64,000 nt of DNA from Arcobacter caeni. Its GTDB lineage: Bacteria > Campylobacterota > Campylobacteria > Campylobacterales > Arcobacteraceae. This document shows, piece after piece, positions 10,153-17,683 of this stretch (the stretch's first letter is position 1; the number at the start of each line of letters is the position of its first letter). Where the stretch lies: the NCBI RefSeq assembly GCF_003063245.1, contig NZ_MUXE01000004.1:124001-188000 (forward strand). Reading direction: 5' to 3'. The notes under the pieces are model-generated. The model saw only the letters and a program-made list of their open reading frames with translations, was not told where the DNA came from and ran no database searches. The position numbers and the translations under genes were made by a program.

Positions 10153-10552
10153 AAGCAAAATTTTAATAGTAGATGATATATCAAAAAATATCCAAATGGC
10201 AATGAATATTTTAAAAAATGAAGGTTATAAGATGTTCTATGCTAAAAGTGGTGAAATGGCACTAAAGTTAGTAGATGAACATAATTTTGATTTGATATTA
10301 TTGGATATAATGATGCCTGATATGAATGGTTTTGAGGTTTGTAGTAAATTAAAAAATGAAGCTAGAACTAAAAAAATCCCAGTAATATTTTTATCAGGAA
10401 AAGATTCTTCACAAGACATAGAACAAGCTTATGAATGTGGTGGAATTGATTATGTGGTAAAACCTTTTATTACAATAGAATTGATTACTAAAGTGAACTC
10501 TTATGTTAGATTAAAACAATTAGAAGATAAATTTGAGATTTGTAAAGGCTAA
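10142..10552 (+). CDS. Single-domain response regulator
   Basis: A 136-residue stand-alone receiver domain with no output domain. The acidic pair lies in IVDD, the phospho-acceptor is Asp55 in LLDIMMPD, and the switch lysine is in VVKPF. The start is a TTG inside the end of the hybrid kinase gene (11-base overlap), so the two are coupled. It may shuttle phosphate from the hybrid kinase or act by protein contact like CheY. The next gene, which begins with a similar receiver, starts three bases after its stop; the two receivers look like paralogues. Confidence 0.88.
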   Translation: METESKILIVDDISKNIQMAMNILKNEGYKMFYAKSGEMALKLVDEHNFDLILLDIMMPDMNGFEVCSKLKNEARTKKIPVIFLSGKDSSQDIEQAYECGGIDYVVKPFITIELITKVNSYVRLKQLEDKFEICKG

Positions 10553-10555
10553 AAT

Positions 10556-11698
10556 ATGAATAAAAAATATGAAAATAAAATTTTATTAGTTGATGATGAT
10601 CCTAAAAACTTACAAGTTGCAATGAATATTTTAAAAGATTATAATGTAATTTATGCACAAAGTGGAGAAAAAGCTTTAGAGTTATTGGATAAAAATAAAT
10701 TTGATTTAATCTTACTCGATGTTGTAATGCCAATAATGGATGGATATTATGTTTGTTCAAAAATAAAAGATAATGAAAAAACAAAAAAAATTCCAATAAT
10801 TTTTCTAACAGTAAAAGATGATGAAAAAGATATTGTAAAAGGGTTTGAATTAGGTGCTGTTGATTATATTGTAAAACCATTTTATAGTGAAGTTTTACTA
10901 AAAAGAGTTGAACTTCATCTAAAATTAGCAAGTGCTATGAATAAAATTGAACAAATGAATGTGAATTTAAATGAAATTGTAAATGAACAAGTAATGCAAC
11001 TAAGACAAAAAGACGAGATAATTGTACAACAATCAAAAATAGGTGCAATGGCATCAATAATTGATGTTATATCTTTGCAATGGAAACAGCCTCTTGATAA
11101 AATAAAACTTTATTTACAATCGTTAGATTTAAGATTAGTAAATATAGATGAGTTTAAATCTGATGATATTTTCAGAAAAACTTTAGATGAAATAAATAAA
11201 TTAGATGAAATTATGGATGATTTTCATAAATTTTTTAATAATCAGAAAAATAAAGAAGATGTAAATCTAAAAGTATCTTTAGATAATGCTATTTTTTCAT
11301 TAAAAGATGAATTAAATGATTTTAATATAAATTTGAATATAAAAGGTGATAATTTATTATTATTAAATATTGTATTTGATGAAATAAAACATATTTTTCA
11401 TAAATTAATATCTAAATCTATAGAAAATTTTAAAATAAGTACATCTTTAGAAAATAAACAAATAGATGTTGATTTTGAAGAAAAAAATGGAATAATTTAT
11501 ATTATTTATAGTGATAATGCAAATAATTATGATAAAAATCAGATGGAAAGATATTTTTCAACTTCAAGTTCTTTTAAATATAGTAATTTTGATTTTGGTT
11601 TTTATTTGGTAAAAGTATTTGTTGAGAAAAATTTTGGATTATTAAGTGTTGAAAAAACAGAAGATGGAATAAAATATATAATAAGATTTGATAAATAA
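10556..11698 (+). CDS. Receiver fused to a degenerate histidine-kinase module
   Basis: A 380-residue protein. Residues 1-~125 form an intact receiver (VDDDP, phospho-acceptor Asp55 in LLDVVMP, VKPF). A coiled coil follows, then a region that aligns with HQWRQPL kinases but reads SLQWKQPL: Leu174 stands where the phospho-histidine should be. The ATPase part is also eroded: no N-box asparagine (FDEIKHIFHKLI), SDNANNY where DNAGG is expected, and no GTGxG. It therefore looks like a receiver-controlled pseudo-kinase, perhaps a scaffold or an inhibitor of the true kinases. It is the last gene of the signalling operon. The reading frame is clean, which argues against recent decay. Confidence 0.82.
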   Translation: MNKKYENKILLVDDDPKNLQVAMNILKDYNVIYAQSGEKALELLDKNKFDLILLDVVMPIMDGYYVCSKIKDNEKTKKIPIIFLTVKDDEKDIVKGFELGAVDYIVKPFYSEVLLKRVELHLKLASAMNKIEQMNVNLNEIVNEQVMQLRQKDEIIVQQSKIGAMASIIDVISLQWKQPLDKIKLYLQSLDLRLVNIDEFKSDDIFRKTLDEINKLDEIMDDFHKFFNNQKNKEDVNLKVSLDNAIFSLKDELNDFNINLNIKGDNLLLLNIVFDEIKHIFHKLISKSIENFKISTSLENKQIDVDFEEKNGIIYIIYSDNANNYDKNQMERYFSTSSSFKYSNFDFGFYLVKVFVEKNFGLLSVEKTEDGIKYIIRFDK

Positions 11699-11711
11699 AG
11701 GAAAATATATA

Positions 11712-12074
11712 ATGAAATATAATGAATTAAATGATGAAGAAAAATATGTAATAGAAAATAAAGGAACAGAATATCCATTTTCAGGGAAATATGATGATTT
11801 TAATGAAAAAGGAATTTTTACTTGCAAAAAATGCGATGCACCACTTTATAAATCAGAAGATAAATTCAAATCAGGTTGTGGATGGCCAAGTTTTGATGAT
11901 GAAATAAAAGGTGCTGTAAAAAGAGTTCCAGATAAAGATGGAAGAAGAGTAGAAATAGTTTGCTCAACTTGTGGAGCTCATTTAGGTCATGTTTTTGAGG
12001 GTGAAAGATTAACTTCAAAAGATACAAGACATTGTGTGAATTCTATTTCTTTAAACTTTGAGGCAAAAGCATGA
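11712..12074 (+). CDS. msrB: Peptide-methionine (R)-S-oxide reductase
   Basis: MsrB reduces the R form of methionine sulfoxide in proteins. I place the start at the ATG with AAAGGA nine bases upstream, giving 120 residues; a TTG further upstream lies inside the previous gene and has no ribosome binding site. Two CxxC pairs bind zinc (CKKC and CSTC). CGWPSF, CGAHLGHVF and the catalytic Cys in RHCVNS are all present. The NYN gene overlaps its end by four bases and msrA follows that, so both stereo-specific repair enzymes are in one operon. Confidence 0.95.
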   Translation: MKYNELNDEEKYVIENKGTEYPFSGKYDDFNEKGIFTCKKCDAPLYKSEDKFKSGCGWPSFDDEIKGAVKRVPDKDGRRVEIVCSTCGAHLGHVFEGERLTSKDTRHCVNSISLNFEAKA

Positions 12075-12808
12075 TTATCCCACAAATAAACATCGCAATG
12101 CTTATAGATTGTGATAATGTAAGTGCTAAATATATTGATAGTATCATAAATGATTTATCAAAATATGGAACTATAAATATCAGAAATGCTTACGGAAATT
12201 GGAAAGATAAAAGACTTCAAGGTTGGGAAGATATTTTACATAAATATAATATAAAACCAATCCAACAATTTGCCTACACAAAAGGTAAAAATGCAAGTGA
12301 TATTGCAATGGTTATTGATATTATGGATTTATTATACACAAGAAACTTAGGAGCTTTAGCTCTTGTAACAAGTGATAGTGATTTTACTCCTGTGGTTTCG
12401 CGAATCTTATCAAATGGAATTACAGTTTATGGATATGGAGAAGAAAAAACTCCTGAATCATTTGTAAATGCTTGTTCTCAGTTTATTTATGTGGAAAAAC
12501 TTTTTGATTATACAAAAGAAGATGTGGCAAGTCCAAGTTCAAATAATAGTAAACTAACAAAAGTACAATTAAGAAAAGATACAAAACTTGTAGCACTTTT
12601 AAGAAAAGCAGCGGAGCAAACCTCAGATGATAGTGGTTGGTCAAATATCGCAGCTGTTGGTTTATACATAAATCAAAACTCATCATTTTCTCCTATTAAT
12701 TATGGATATAAAAAACTGGGTGAATTAATAAAAGCAACTGAATTATTTGATGTAAGAATATTAGGTGAAAATAAAACAGTTATGTTAATAAGAGATAATA
12801 GGAATTAA
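12071..12808 (+). CDS. NYN domain (LabA/DUF88-like) protein with OST-HTH-like C-terminus
   Basis: A 245-residue protein with an N-terminal NYN domain (about 1-150), a PIN-like RNase fold. The acidic active-site candidates are in MLIDCDN, ASDIAMVID and VTSDSDF. The C-terminal ~75 residues (SDDSGWSNIAAVG...NYGYKKLGELI) resemble the winged OST-HTH/LOTUS RNA-binding module that often follows LabA-type NYN domains. It is expected to bind or cut RNA; the target is unknown. It overlaps msrB by four bases and lies one base before msrA, so it is expressed with the oxidative-repair genes. Confidence 0.85.
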   Translation: MIIPQINIAMLIDCDNVSAKYIDSIINDLSKYGTINIRNAYGNWKDKRLQGWEDILHKYNIKPIQQFAYTKGKNASDIAMVIDIMDLLYTRNLGALALVTSDSDFTPVVSRILSNGITVYGYGEEKTPESFVNACSQFIYVEKLFDYTKEDVASPSSNNSKLTKVQLRKDTKLVALLRKAAEQTSDDSGWSNIAAVGLYINQNSSFSPINYGYKKLGELIKATELFDVRILGENKTVMLIRDNRN

Positions 12809-12809
12809 A

Positions 12810-13304
12810 ATGCAAAATCAAAATATTAAAAAGGCATATTTTGCAGCTGGGTGTTTTTGGGGAGTTGAATATCATTTTGAAAAATTAAAAGGTGTAATTT
12901 CTGCAATTTCTGGTTATATGGGTGGACATATAGAAAATCCAAGTTATCAAATGGTATGTACTGGTTTCTCTGGTCATTTAGAAGTTGTTGAGGTTTCCTA
13001 TGATGAAAATATTGTTTCTTTTGAAACATTAAGTAAATTATTTTTTGAAATTCATAACTTTACTCAAACAAACGGTCAAGGTCCTGATATTGGAAGTCAA
13101 TATTTAAGTGCAATTTTTTATGTAAATGAAGAACAAAAAAACATAAGTGAAAAATTAATTTTAGAATTAGAAAATAAAGGTTTTAAAGTAGCTACCTCTT
13201 TATATGAATTGGTGCCATTTTATGAAGCGGAAGATTATCATCAAGATTACTATGAAAGACACCAAAAGGTGCCTTATTGTCATAGTTATAGAAAAATATT
13301 TTAA
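12810..13304 (+). CDS. msrA: Peptide-methionine (S)-S-oxide reductase
   Basis: MsrA reduces the S form of methionine sulfoxide. The 164-residue length is usual for a core MsrA. The catalytic cysteine is in AAGCFWGVEYHF, followed by SGYMGG, GPDIGSQYLSAIF and the EDYHQDYYERH tail. It ends the msrB-NYN-msrA operon. Its TAA overlaps, on the opposite strand, the stop codon of the converging small gene (the four bases TTAA serve both), so no room is left for a terminator between them. Confidence 0.95.
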   Translation: MQNQNIKKAYFAAGCFWGVEYHFEKLKGVISAISGYMGGHIENPSYQMVCTGFSGHLEVVEVSYDENIVSFETLSKLFFEIHNFTQTNGQGPDIGSQYLSAIFYVNEEQKNISEKLILELENKGFKVATSLYELVPFYEAEDYHQDYYERHQKVPYCHSYRKIF

Positions 13305-13639
13305 AGAGTTCCTAAAATATAATAGATATGTTTATTGTCTAATCTTTCAAGTTTTACATTGTATTTATCTGCCCAATGTAAAACTTCTTGATGAAATTCT
13401 TCTAAAATTTCAGTAGAATCATTCTCATCACATTTGATTTTTAAATGATTAGTTTTGTTAGATAGTCCTACATAAGCATTCATTTTTTTTAGGTGATCAT
13501 TTAGTGTAAAAATATGTTTTGCAAATTTGTCAAAATTTGTTATTGACTCCATCATTTTTTCAGCTTGTTTTAGTGATGCTTCACTTTTTGAATATCCTAA
13601 TTGAGATAATATAACTTCAGCAGATACTTCTAATTGCAT
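13301..13639 (-). CDS. Hypothetical protein (112 residues)
   Basis: I do not recognise this protein. It is small, cytosolic and mixed alpha/beta by appearance, with no cysteine pair, signal sequence or membrane segment. A helical first half (about 1-60, SKSEASLKQAEKMMESI) precedes a segment with alternating hydrophobics and charges (LKIKCDEND). A good ribosome binding site (AAGGAT) precedes the ATG, and codon use matches its neighbours, so I believe it is real. It converges on msrA with overlapping stops and is followed upstream, in the same direction, by rnhB. Confidence 0.6.
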   Translation of the reverse strand: MQLEVSAEVILSQLGYSKSEASLKQAEKMMESITNFDKFAKHIFTLNDHLKKMNAYVGLSNKTNHLKIKCDENDSTEILEEFHQEVLHWADKYNVKLERLDNKHIYYILGTL

Positions 13640-13706
13640 TTTAATCCTTTTGTTTAATTATAATATATGTTATCAAAATTAGTTTGAATTATAAGTAAAA
13701 AAGCAA

Positions 13707-14279
13707 TTAAAATAAACCTTTTTGAGTTCCAGTATTTTCTTCACCTAAAGCTTTTAATCTAAAAGTATATCTATGTTCACTACTTCTTCCAAATTGTTTT
13801 ATGGCTTCAACATGAACCTTTGTTCCATAACCTTTATGCTTATGAAAATCATAATTTGGAAAATCTTTTGAGATATTTAACATATATCTATCTCGACTTA
13901 CTTTTGCCAAAATTGAAGCAGCACTAACTTGTGGAACTGTTGCATCTGCTTTTATTTTACAAGCCAAATCCACTATTCCAAAGGTCGTATTCCCATCCAT
14001 TAAAAAAGTATTACAATCATTTTTAAGATTTTCCATAATTTCCATAATAGAACTTTTAAGACAAAAACTTAAGCCTTTTTCATCAATTGTTTTTGCATTT
14101 GTAAAAATTATATGATATTTTGATTCTTTTATTATCTCTTCAAAAAGTTTTTCTCTTTTTTTTTCACTTAAAACTTTTGAATCATTTAATCCAACTATCT
14201 CTTTTTTTAATACTACACCTGCCACAACCAAAGGTCCAGCAAGTGGTCCTCTTCCTGCTTCATCAATACCACATAACAT
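13707..14279 (-). CDS. rnhB: Ribonuclease HII
   Basis: RNase HII removes ribonucleotides and RNA primers from DNA duplexes. The 190-residue protein begins with the hallmark GIDEAGRGPLAGPLVVAGV, whose Asp-Glu pair is catalytic. It continues with LNDSKVLSEKKRE, QVSAASILAKVSRD and HKHKGYGTKVH. AGAGGA precedes the ATG. The gene is divergent from the binding-protein gene at 14373, with ~90 bases of AT-rich promoter sequence between. Confidence 0.95.
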   Translation of the reverse strand: MLCGIDEAGRGPLAGPLVVAGVVLKKEIVGLNDSKVLSEKKREKLFEEIIKESKYHIIFTNAKTIDEKGLSFCLKSSIMEIMENLKNDCNTFLMDGNTTFGIVDLACKIKADATVPQVSAASILAKVSRDRYMLNISKDFPNYDFHKHKGYGTKVHVEAIKQFGRSSEHRYTFRLKALGEENTGTQKGLF

Positions 14280-14336
14280 TCAAAATCCTCTAAAAATAAT
14301 TATTAATTAAATTATAACATTTATATAAAAAGATTA

Positions 14337-14342
14337 TATAAT
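14337..14342 (+). promoter_or_regulatory. -10 box for the binding protein-kinase pair
   Basis: TATAAT lies 30 bases before the ATG of the binding-protein gene, in the divergent spacer shared with rnhB. TTGGA near 14362 is the likely ribosome binding site. Confidence 0.5.
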
Positions 14343-14372
14343 AAGATACAAAACTATTAAATTGGAATTTTT

Positions 14373-15476
14373 ATGAAAAAACTTTATATCTTTCTTGTGA
14401 TAGTTATATTAGGGTTAGTTTATTTTTTATATATTTTGAAAACATCGAAAGAAGTCATAAAAATAGGTTTTGTTGGAGCTTTGAGCGCAAAATATTCAGA
14501 TTTGGGAAATCCTATGATGAATGGAATAATTTTAGCTTTTGAAGAAGAAAAGTATGAGATCAATGGAAAAAAAATCGAACTTATATTTAAAGATGATAAA
14601 AAAGATGAAGAAGTAAATAGACAAATTGTAAATGATTTTATAAGTCAAGGAATAAAAATTGTTATGGGGAATGTGACAAGTAGTATGTCAAAAATTTCCA
14701 TGTCTATAATAAATAAACATAAAGATATGTTTATGATTTCAGCGGCATCTGCTAGTAACGAATTTTCAGGAATTGATGATCAGTTTTTCAGGGTTCATGT
14801 GGCAAATAATGAACAAAGATTTTCAACATTTACCAAATATATAAAAGATAATAATTTTAAAAAAATATATGGAATTTATGACCCTGGAAATATAACTTAT
14901 ACAAAGGATTATTTAGAGAATTTTGAAAAAAGCTTTATATCTAATGGTGGCGAGAATTTTATTAAATATGCAAAAACAGATGAAAATTTGGATGATTTAG
15001 TTTTTGATATAAATAATTCAAATCCAGATTTGATATTACTTTGTGCAAATTCAGTTGATGCTGCTAGAGTTGTTCAATATTTAAGAATGAAAGGTGTTCA
15101 AACTCAAATTGCTTCTTCAGAGTGGGGAATGACACCTGCTTTTATTGAAAATACTGGAAAATACAGCGAGGGTATTATTTTTAATATTGATTATGATGAA
15201 GATTCAAAAAGTGAAGATTTTATTAATTTCTCAAAAAAGTTTAGATTAAAATATCAGATGGAACCATCGTTATTTGCATCAAAAGGGTACGAGTTAGCAA
15301 GGATTGTTATTGAGCTTTTAAAAATGGGAGAACAAACTGAACTTAAAAGGAATTTATTAATTAAAAAAGAGTTTAAAGGTTTACAAGGGGATATTATTTT
15401 TGATAAATATGGCGATGTAATTAGAAAATTTAATACATTTAAAGTAATAAATGGAAAGTTTGAAAAAGTAGAATGA
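14373..15476 (+). CDS. Membrane-anchored ABC-type substrate-binding protein (Peripla_BP_6)
   Basis: A 367-residue periplasmic-binding-protein-fold protein of the branched-chain amino acid (LivJ-like) type. It shows IKIGFVGALSAKYSDLG after the N-terminus, GNVTSSMSKIS, MISAASASNEF and SPDLILLCANSVDA-like elements. The first ~22 residues form a long hydrophobic helix flanked by lysines with no clear signal-peptidase or lipoprotein site, so it is probably tethered to the inner membrane. No ABC permease or ATPase is nearby. Its stop overlaps the start of a kinase gene by four bases, so it likely presents a ligand to that kinase and does not serve transport. The ligand is unknown. Confidence 0.85.
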   Translation: MKKLYIFLVIVILGLVYFLYILKTSKEVIKIGFVGALSAKYSDLGNPMMNGIILAFEEEKYEINGKKIELIFKDDKKDEEVNRQIVNDFISQGIKIVMGNVTSSMSKISMSIINKHKDMFMISAASASNEFSGIDDQFFRVHVANNEQRFSTFTKYIKDNNFKKIYGIYDPGNITYTKDYLENFEKSFISNGGENFIKYAKTDENLDDLVFDINNSNPDLILLCANSVDAARVVQYLRMKGVQTQIASSEWGMTPAFIENTGKYSEGIIFNIDYDEDSKSEDFINFSKKFRLKYQMEPSLFASKGYELARIVIELLKMGEQTELKRNLLIKKEFKGLQGDIIFDKYGDVIRKFNTFKVINGKFEKVE

Positions 15477-17596
15477 GAAAAGAAAAAAGTTTAAAAAAAC
15501 AGATTTTAGTAATTTTAATATCATTTTCAATTTTTATTGCAATTAGTGTTGGTCTTATTGCTATGGGAAGTTTTTACTTTTCAAAATTAAATATTATTGA
15601 GCATAATCAAAAACAAGTTTTATTTCAAATTGAATCTGAAATGGATAAATTTTTATTAAAAATTTATAAAATATCTTCTTATATTAAAGATAATTATCCA
15701 CAAGATAATAATTTATTAAAAAATATTGTTGATACAAATACAAATATTTCTAGTATTTTAGTCTTAAATAAAGATGGAATTATCGAAGATTTTTATGCAT
15801 CAACAAATTTGAGAATTTATAGAGGCTTTGACTATTCAAATCAAGAATATTTTAAAAATATTAAGAATAATGATGATTATTGGTCAAATGTTTTTTTATC
15901 AACTATTGATGAAGAAGCAGCCATTTCTTATAGTTTTAAATTAGAAGATAAAGTAGTTGTTTTATTGGTACAATTAAAAGAAATTTCAGATTTTATCTCA
16001 AGATTTAAAAACCAAGATAATACTTATATGGTAAAAATCTTTGATAGTGGAGGAACTGTGATTATAAATCCAAGTAATCCAGATTTAGTTTTACAAAGAT
16101 TTAATGAAAAGAGTCAAAAAGTATTTACAGAACTTATTGATGTTTTAAAACCTTATGAATTCAAAATATTTTATTCTGACTCTTTTTCAGAAGAACAGTA
16201 TGGAACTTATACTTCTATTGAAAAAACAGGTTGGAAAATCGTTATAAGAGAGAGTTATGAATTAATATTACAATCTTTAAATAATATTATTTTTGGAATG
16301 ATTTTTAGTATGGTTCTTTTTCTTAGTGTTTCAATATTTTTATCTTTAAAAATATCAAAAAGAATTTTTAAATCTTTTGATGATTTACAACAAACTACTG
16401 CAAGTATTGCAAATGGAAATTATAATATTAATATTAAAAAATCATATTACAATGAGTTTAATATTTTATTAAATAGTTTTAACAAAATGAAAATTGAAAT
16501 AGATAAAAGAGAAGATTCGCTAGAAGCATCTTTGAGTAGTTTTAAATCTTTATTTAACTCAACAATGGAAGTTATTGTAATACATGATAGAGGAATATGT
16601 TTAGATGCGAACAATGTTGCTGTAAGATTTTTAGAATTAAATAGTAAAAGTGACTTAATTGGAAAAAACTTATTAGAATTTATTGACGATAAATATAAAG
16701 AATTATTAGTAAAAAATTACAAAAAAAATACTTTACCTTATGAATTTGATATTGTTGTAAGAGGAGAAAAACATACTTGTTTAGGACAAGGAAAGTTTAT
16801 TATATTAAATAAAAAAATAGTAAAACTTTCAACAATTATTGATATAACAGAATTAAAAGCAAAAGACAGATTACTTTTTCAACAATCAAAAATGGCATCA
16901 ATGGGAGAAATGATAGGGAATATCGCCCATCAATGGAGACAGCCTTTAAGTATGATTAGTACATGTGCTAGTGGTATAAAACTTGAAAAAGAGATTAATG
17001 AAATTAGTGATGAAAGATTATATGAATCATTAGATTTAATAGTTGAAAATACTCAATATTTATCAAAAACTATTGATGATTTTAGGAATTTTTTTAAAGC
17101 TGATAAAGTTATTGAAAATTTTTGTGTAAACGATAGTATTTTAAAAGTATTAAAACTTTTAAAATCAAGTTTACAAAATCATAATATTCAAGTTGAAACA
17201 CACTTAAAAGGTGATTTAATAATAAATGGTTATCCAAATGAATTTTTACAAGTGTTAGTAAATATAATAAATAATGCAAAAGATGCTTTAATAATGCAAG
17301 ATATAAATATAAGATTTATAAATATTAAAACTTGTATCAAAAATAAAGAGTGTATTATCGAAATAAATGATAATGGTGGAGGAGTTGATGAAACAATTAT
17401 TTCAAAGATATTTGACCCATATTTTACAACAAAACACAAATCACAAGGAACAGGAATAGGACTTTATATGTCCCATCAAATAGTAGCTGAACACATGAAA
17501 GGGAGTATTTATGCTAAAAATATTGAATTTAAAAAAGATAAAGAAAATTATAATGGCTGCTCTTTAATAATTATTTTACCAATCGTTGAAAGTTAA
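15473..17596 (+). CDS. Sensor histidine kinase (Cache, HAMP, PAS, HQWRQPL type)
   Basis: A 707-residue kinase. Membrane helix 1 (about 10-34) and helix 2 (about 272-296) flank a periplasmic Cache-like sensor. HAMP (~297-350) and a PAS domain (~355-460, FNSTMEVIVIHDRG) follow. The kinase core has His486 in AHQWRQPLSMI, an N box (NIINNAKDAL), DNGGG and GTGIGLYMS. It is translationally coupled to the membrane-anchored binding protein upstream. No response regulator is adjacent. The kinase core is clearly related to those at 1717 and 56099 in this window (shared IDDFRNFF and FDPYFTTKH segments). Confidence 0.9.
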   Translation: MRKEKSLKKQILVILISFSIFIAISVGLIAMGSFYFSKLNIIEHNQKQVLFQIESEMDKFLLKIYKISSYIKDNYPQDNNLLKNIVDTNTNISSILVLNKDGIIEDFYASTNLRIYRGFDYSNQEYFKNIKNNDDYWSNVFLSTIDEEAAISYSFKLEDKVVVLLVQLKEISDFISRFKNQDNTYMVKIFDSGGTVIINPSNPDLVLQRFNEKSQKVFTELIDVLKPYEFKIFYSDSFSEEQYGTYTSIEKTGWKIVIRESYELILQSLNNIIFGMIFSMVLFLSVSIFLSLKISKRIFKSFDDLQQTTASIANGNYNINIKKSYYNEFNILLNSFNKMKIEIDKREDSLEASLSSFKSLFNSTMEVIVIHDRGICLDANNVAVRFLELNSKSDLIGKNLLEFIDDKYKELLVKNYKKNTLPYEFDIVVRGEKHTCLGQGKFIILNKKIVKLSTIIDITELKAKDRLLFQQSKMASMGEMIGNIAHQWRQPLSMISTCASGIKLEKEINEISDERLYESLDLIVENTQYLSKTIDDFRNFFKADKVIENFCVNDSILKVLKLLKSSLQNHNIQVETHLKGDLIINGYPNEFLQVLVNIINNAKDALIMQDINIRFINIKTCIKNKECIIEINDNGGGVDETIISKIFDPYFTTKHKSQGTGIGLYMSHQIVAEHMKGSIYAKNIEFKKDKENYNGCSLIIILPIVES

Positions 17597-17620
17597 AAAT
17601 TAGAGGATTATATTATATAG

Positions 17621-17641
17621 CTTGACAAGCATTGACTCAAG
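17621..17641. promoter_or_regulatory. HAIR-like element (HspR operator) over the clpB -35
   Basis: The HAIR consensus is CTTGAGT-N7-ACTCAAG. The sequence here is CTTGACA, seven bases, ACTCAAG: 5 of 7 in the left arm and 7 of 7 in the right, with exact spacing. It covers the -35 box, where a repressor would block RNA polymerase. HspR controls heat-shock genes in Helicobacter and Campylobacter. That it acts here is inference. Confidence 0.7.
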
Positions 17642-17650
17642 TGCTATAAT
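17621..17650 (+). promoter_or_regulatory. Consensus sigma70 promoter of clpB
   Basis: TTGACA (17622-17627) and TATAAT (17645-17650) are separated by exactly 17 bases, a full consensus promoter. This is striking because other promoters in the window show only a -10. The predicted start point, near 17657, falls in the CIRCE-like element. Such a strong promoter fits a gene that is kept off by repressors. Confidence 0.85.
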
Positions 17651-17654
17651 TTTA

Positions 17655-17681
17655 TTAGCAATTAAAACCAAGGAGTGCTAA
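17655..17681. promoter_or_regulatory. CIRCE-like element (HrcA operator) over the clpB ribosome binding site
   Basis: The CIRCE consensus is TTAGCACTC-N9-GAGTGCTAA. Here the arms are TTAGCAATT and GAGTGCTAA with exactly nine bases between: 7 of 9 and 9 of 9. It overlaps the predicted transcription start and includes the ribosome binding site AAGGAG (17670-17675), so it could act on DNA and perhaps also as an RNA hairpin. HrcA is the known CIRCE repressor. Confidence 0.75.
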
Positions 17682-17683
17682 TT

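Noticed and set aside
11688-11711. TTG upstream start for msrB
   Set aside because: It lies inside the previous gene and has no ribosome binding site, while the ATG at 11712 has AAAGGA at proper distance.
17675-17683. GTG start for clpB
   Set aside because: It overlaps the AAGGAG ribosome binding site and lies inside the CIRCE-like operator; the ATG at 17684 is correctly spaced.
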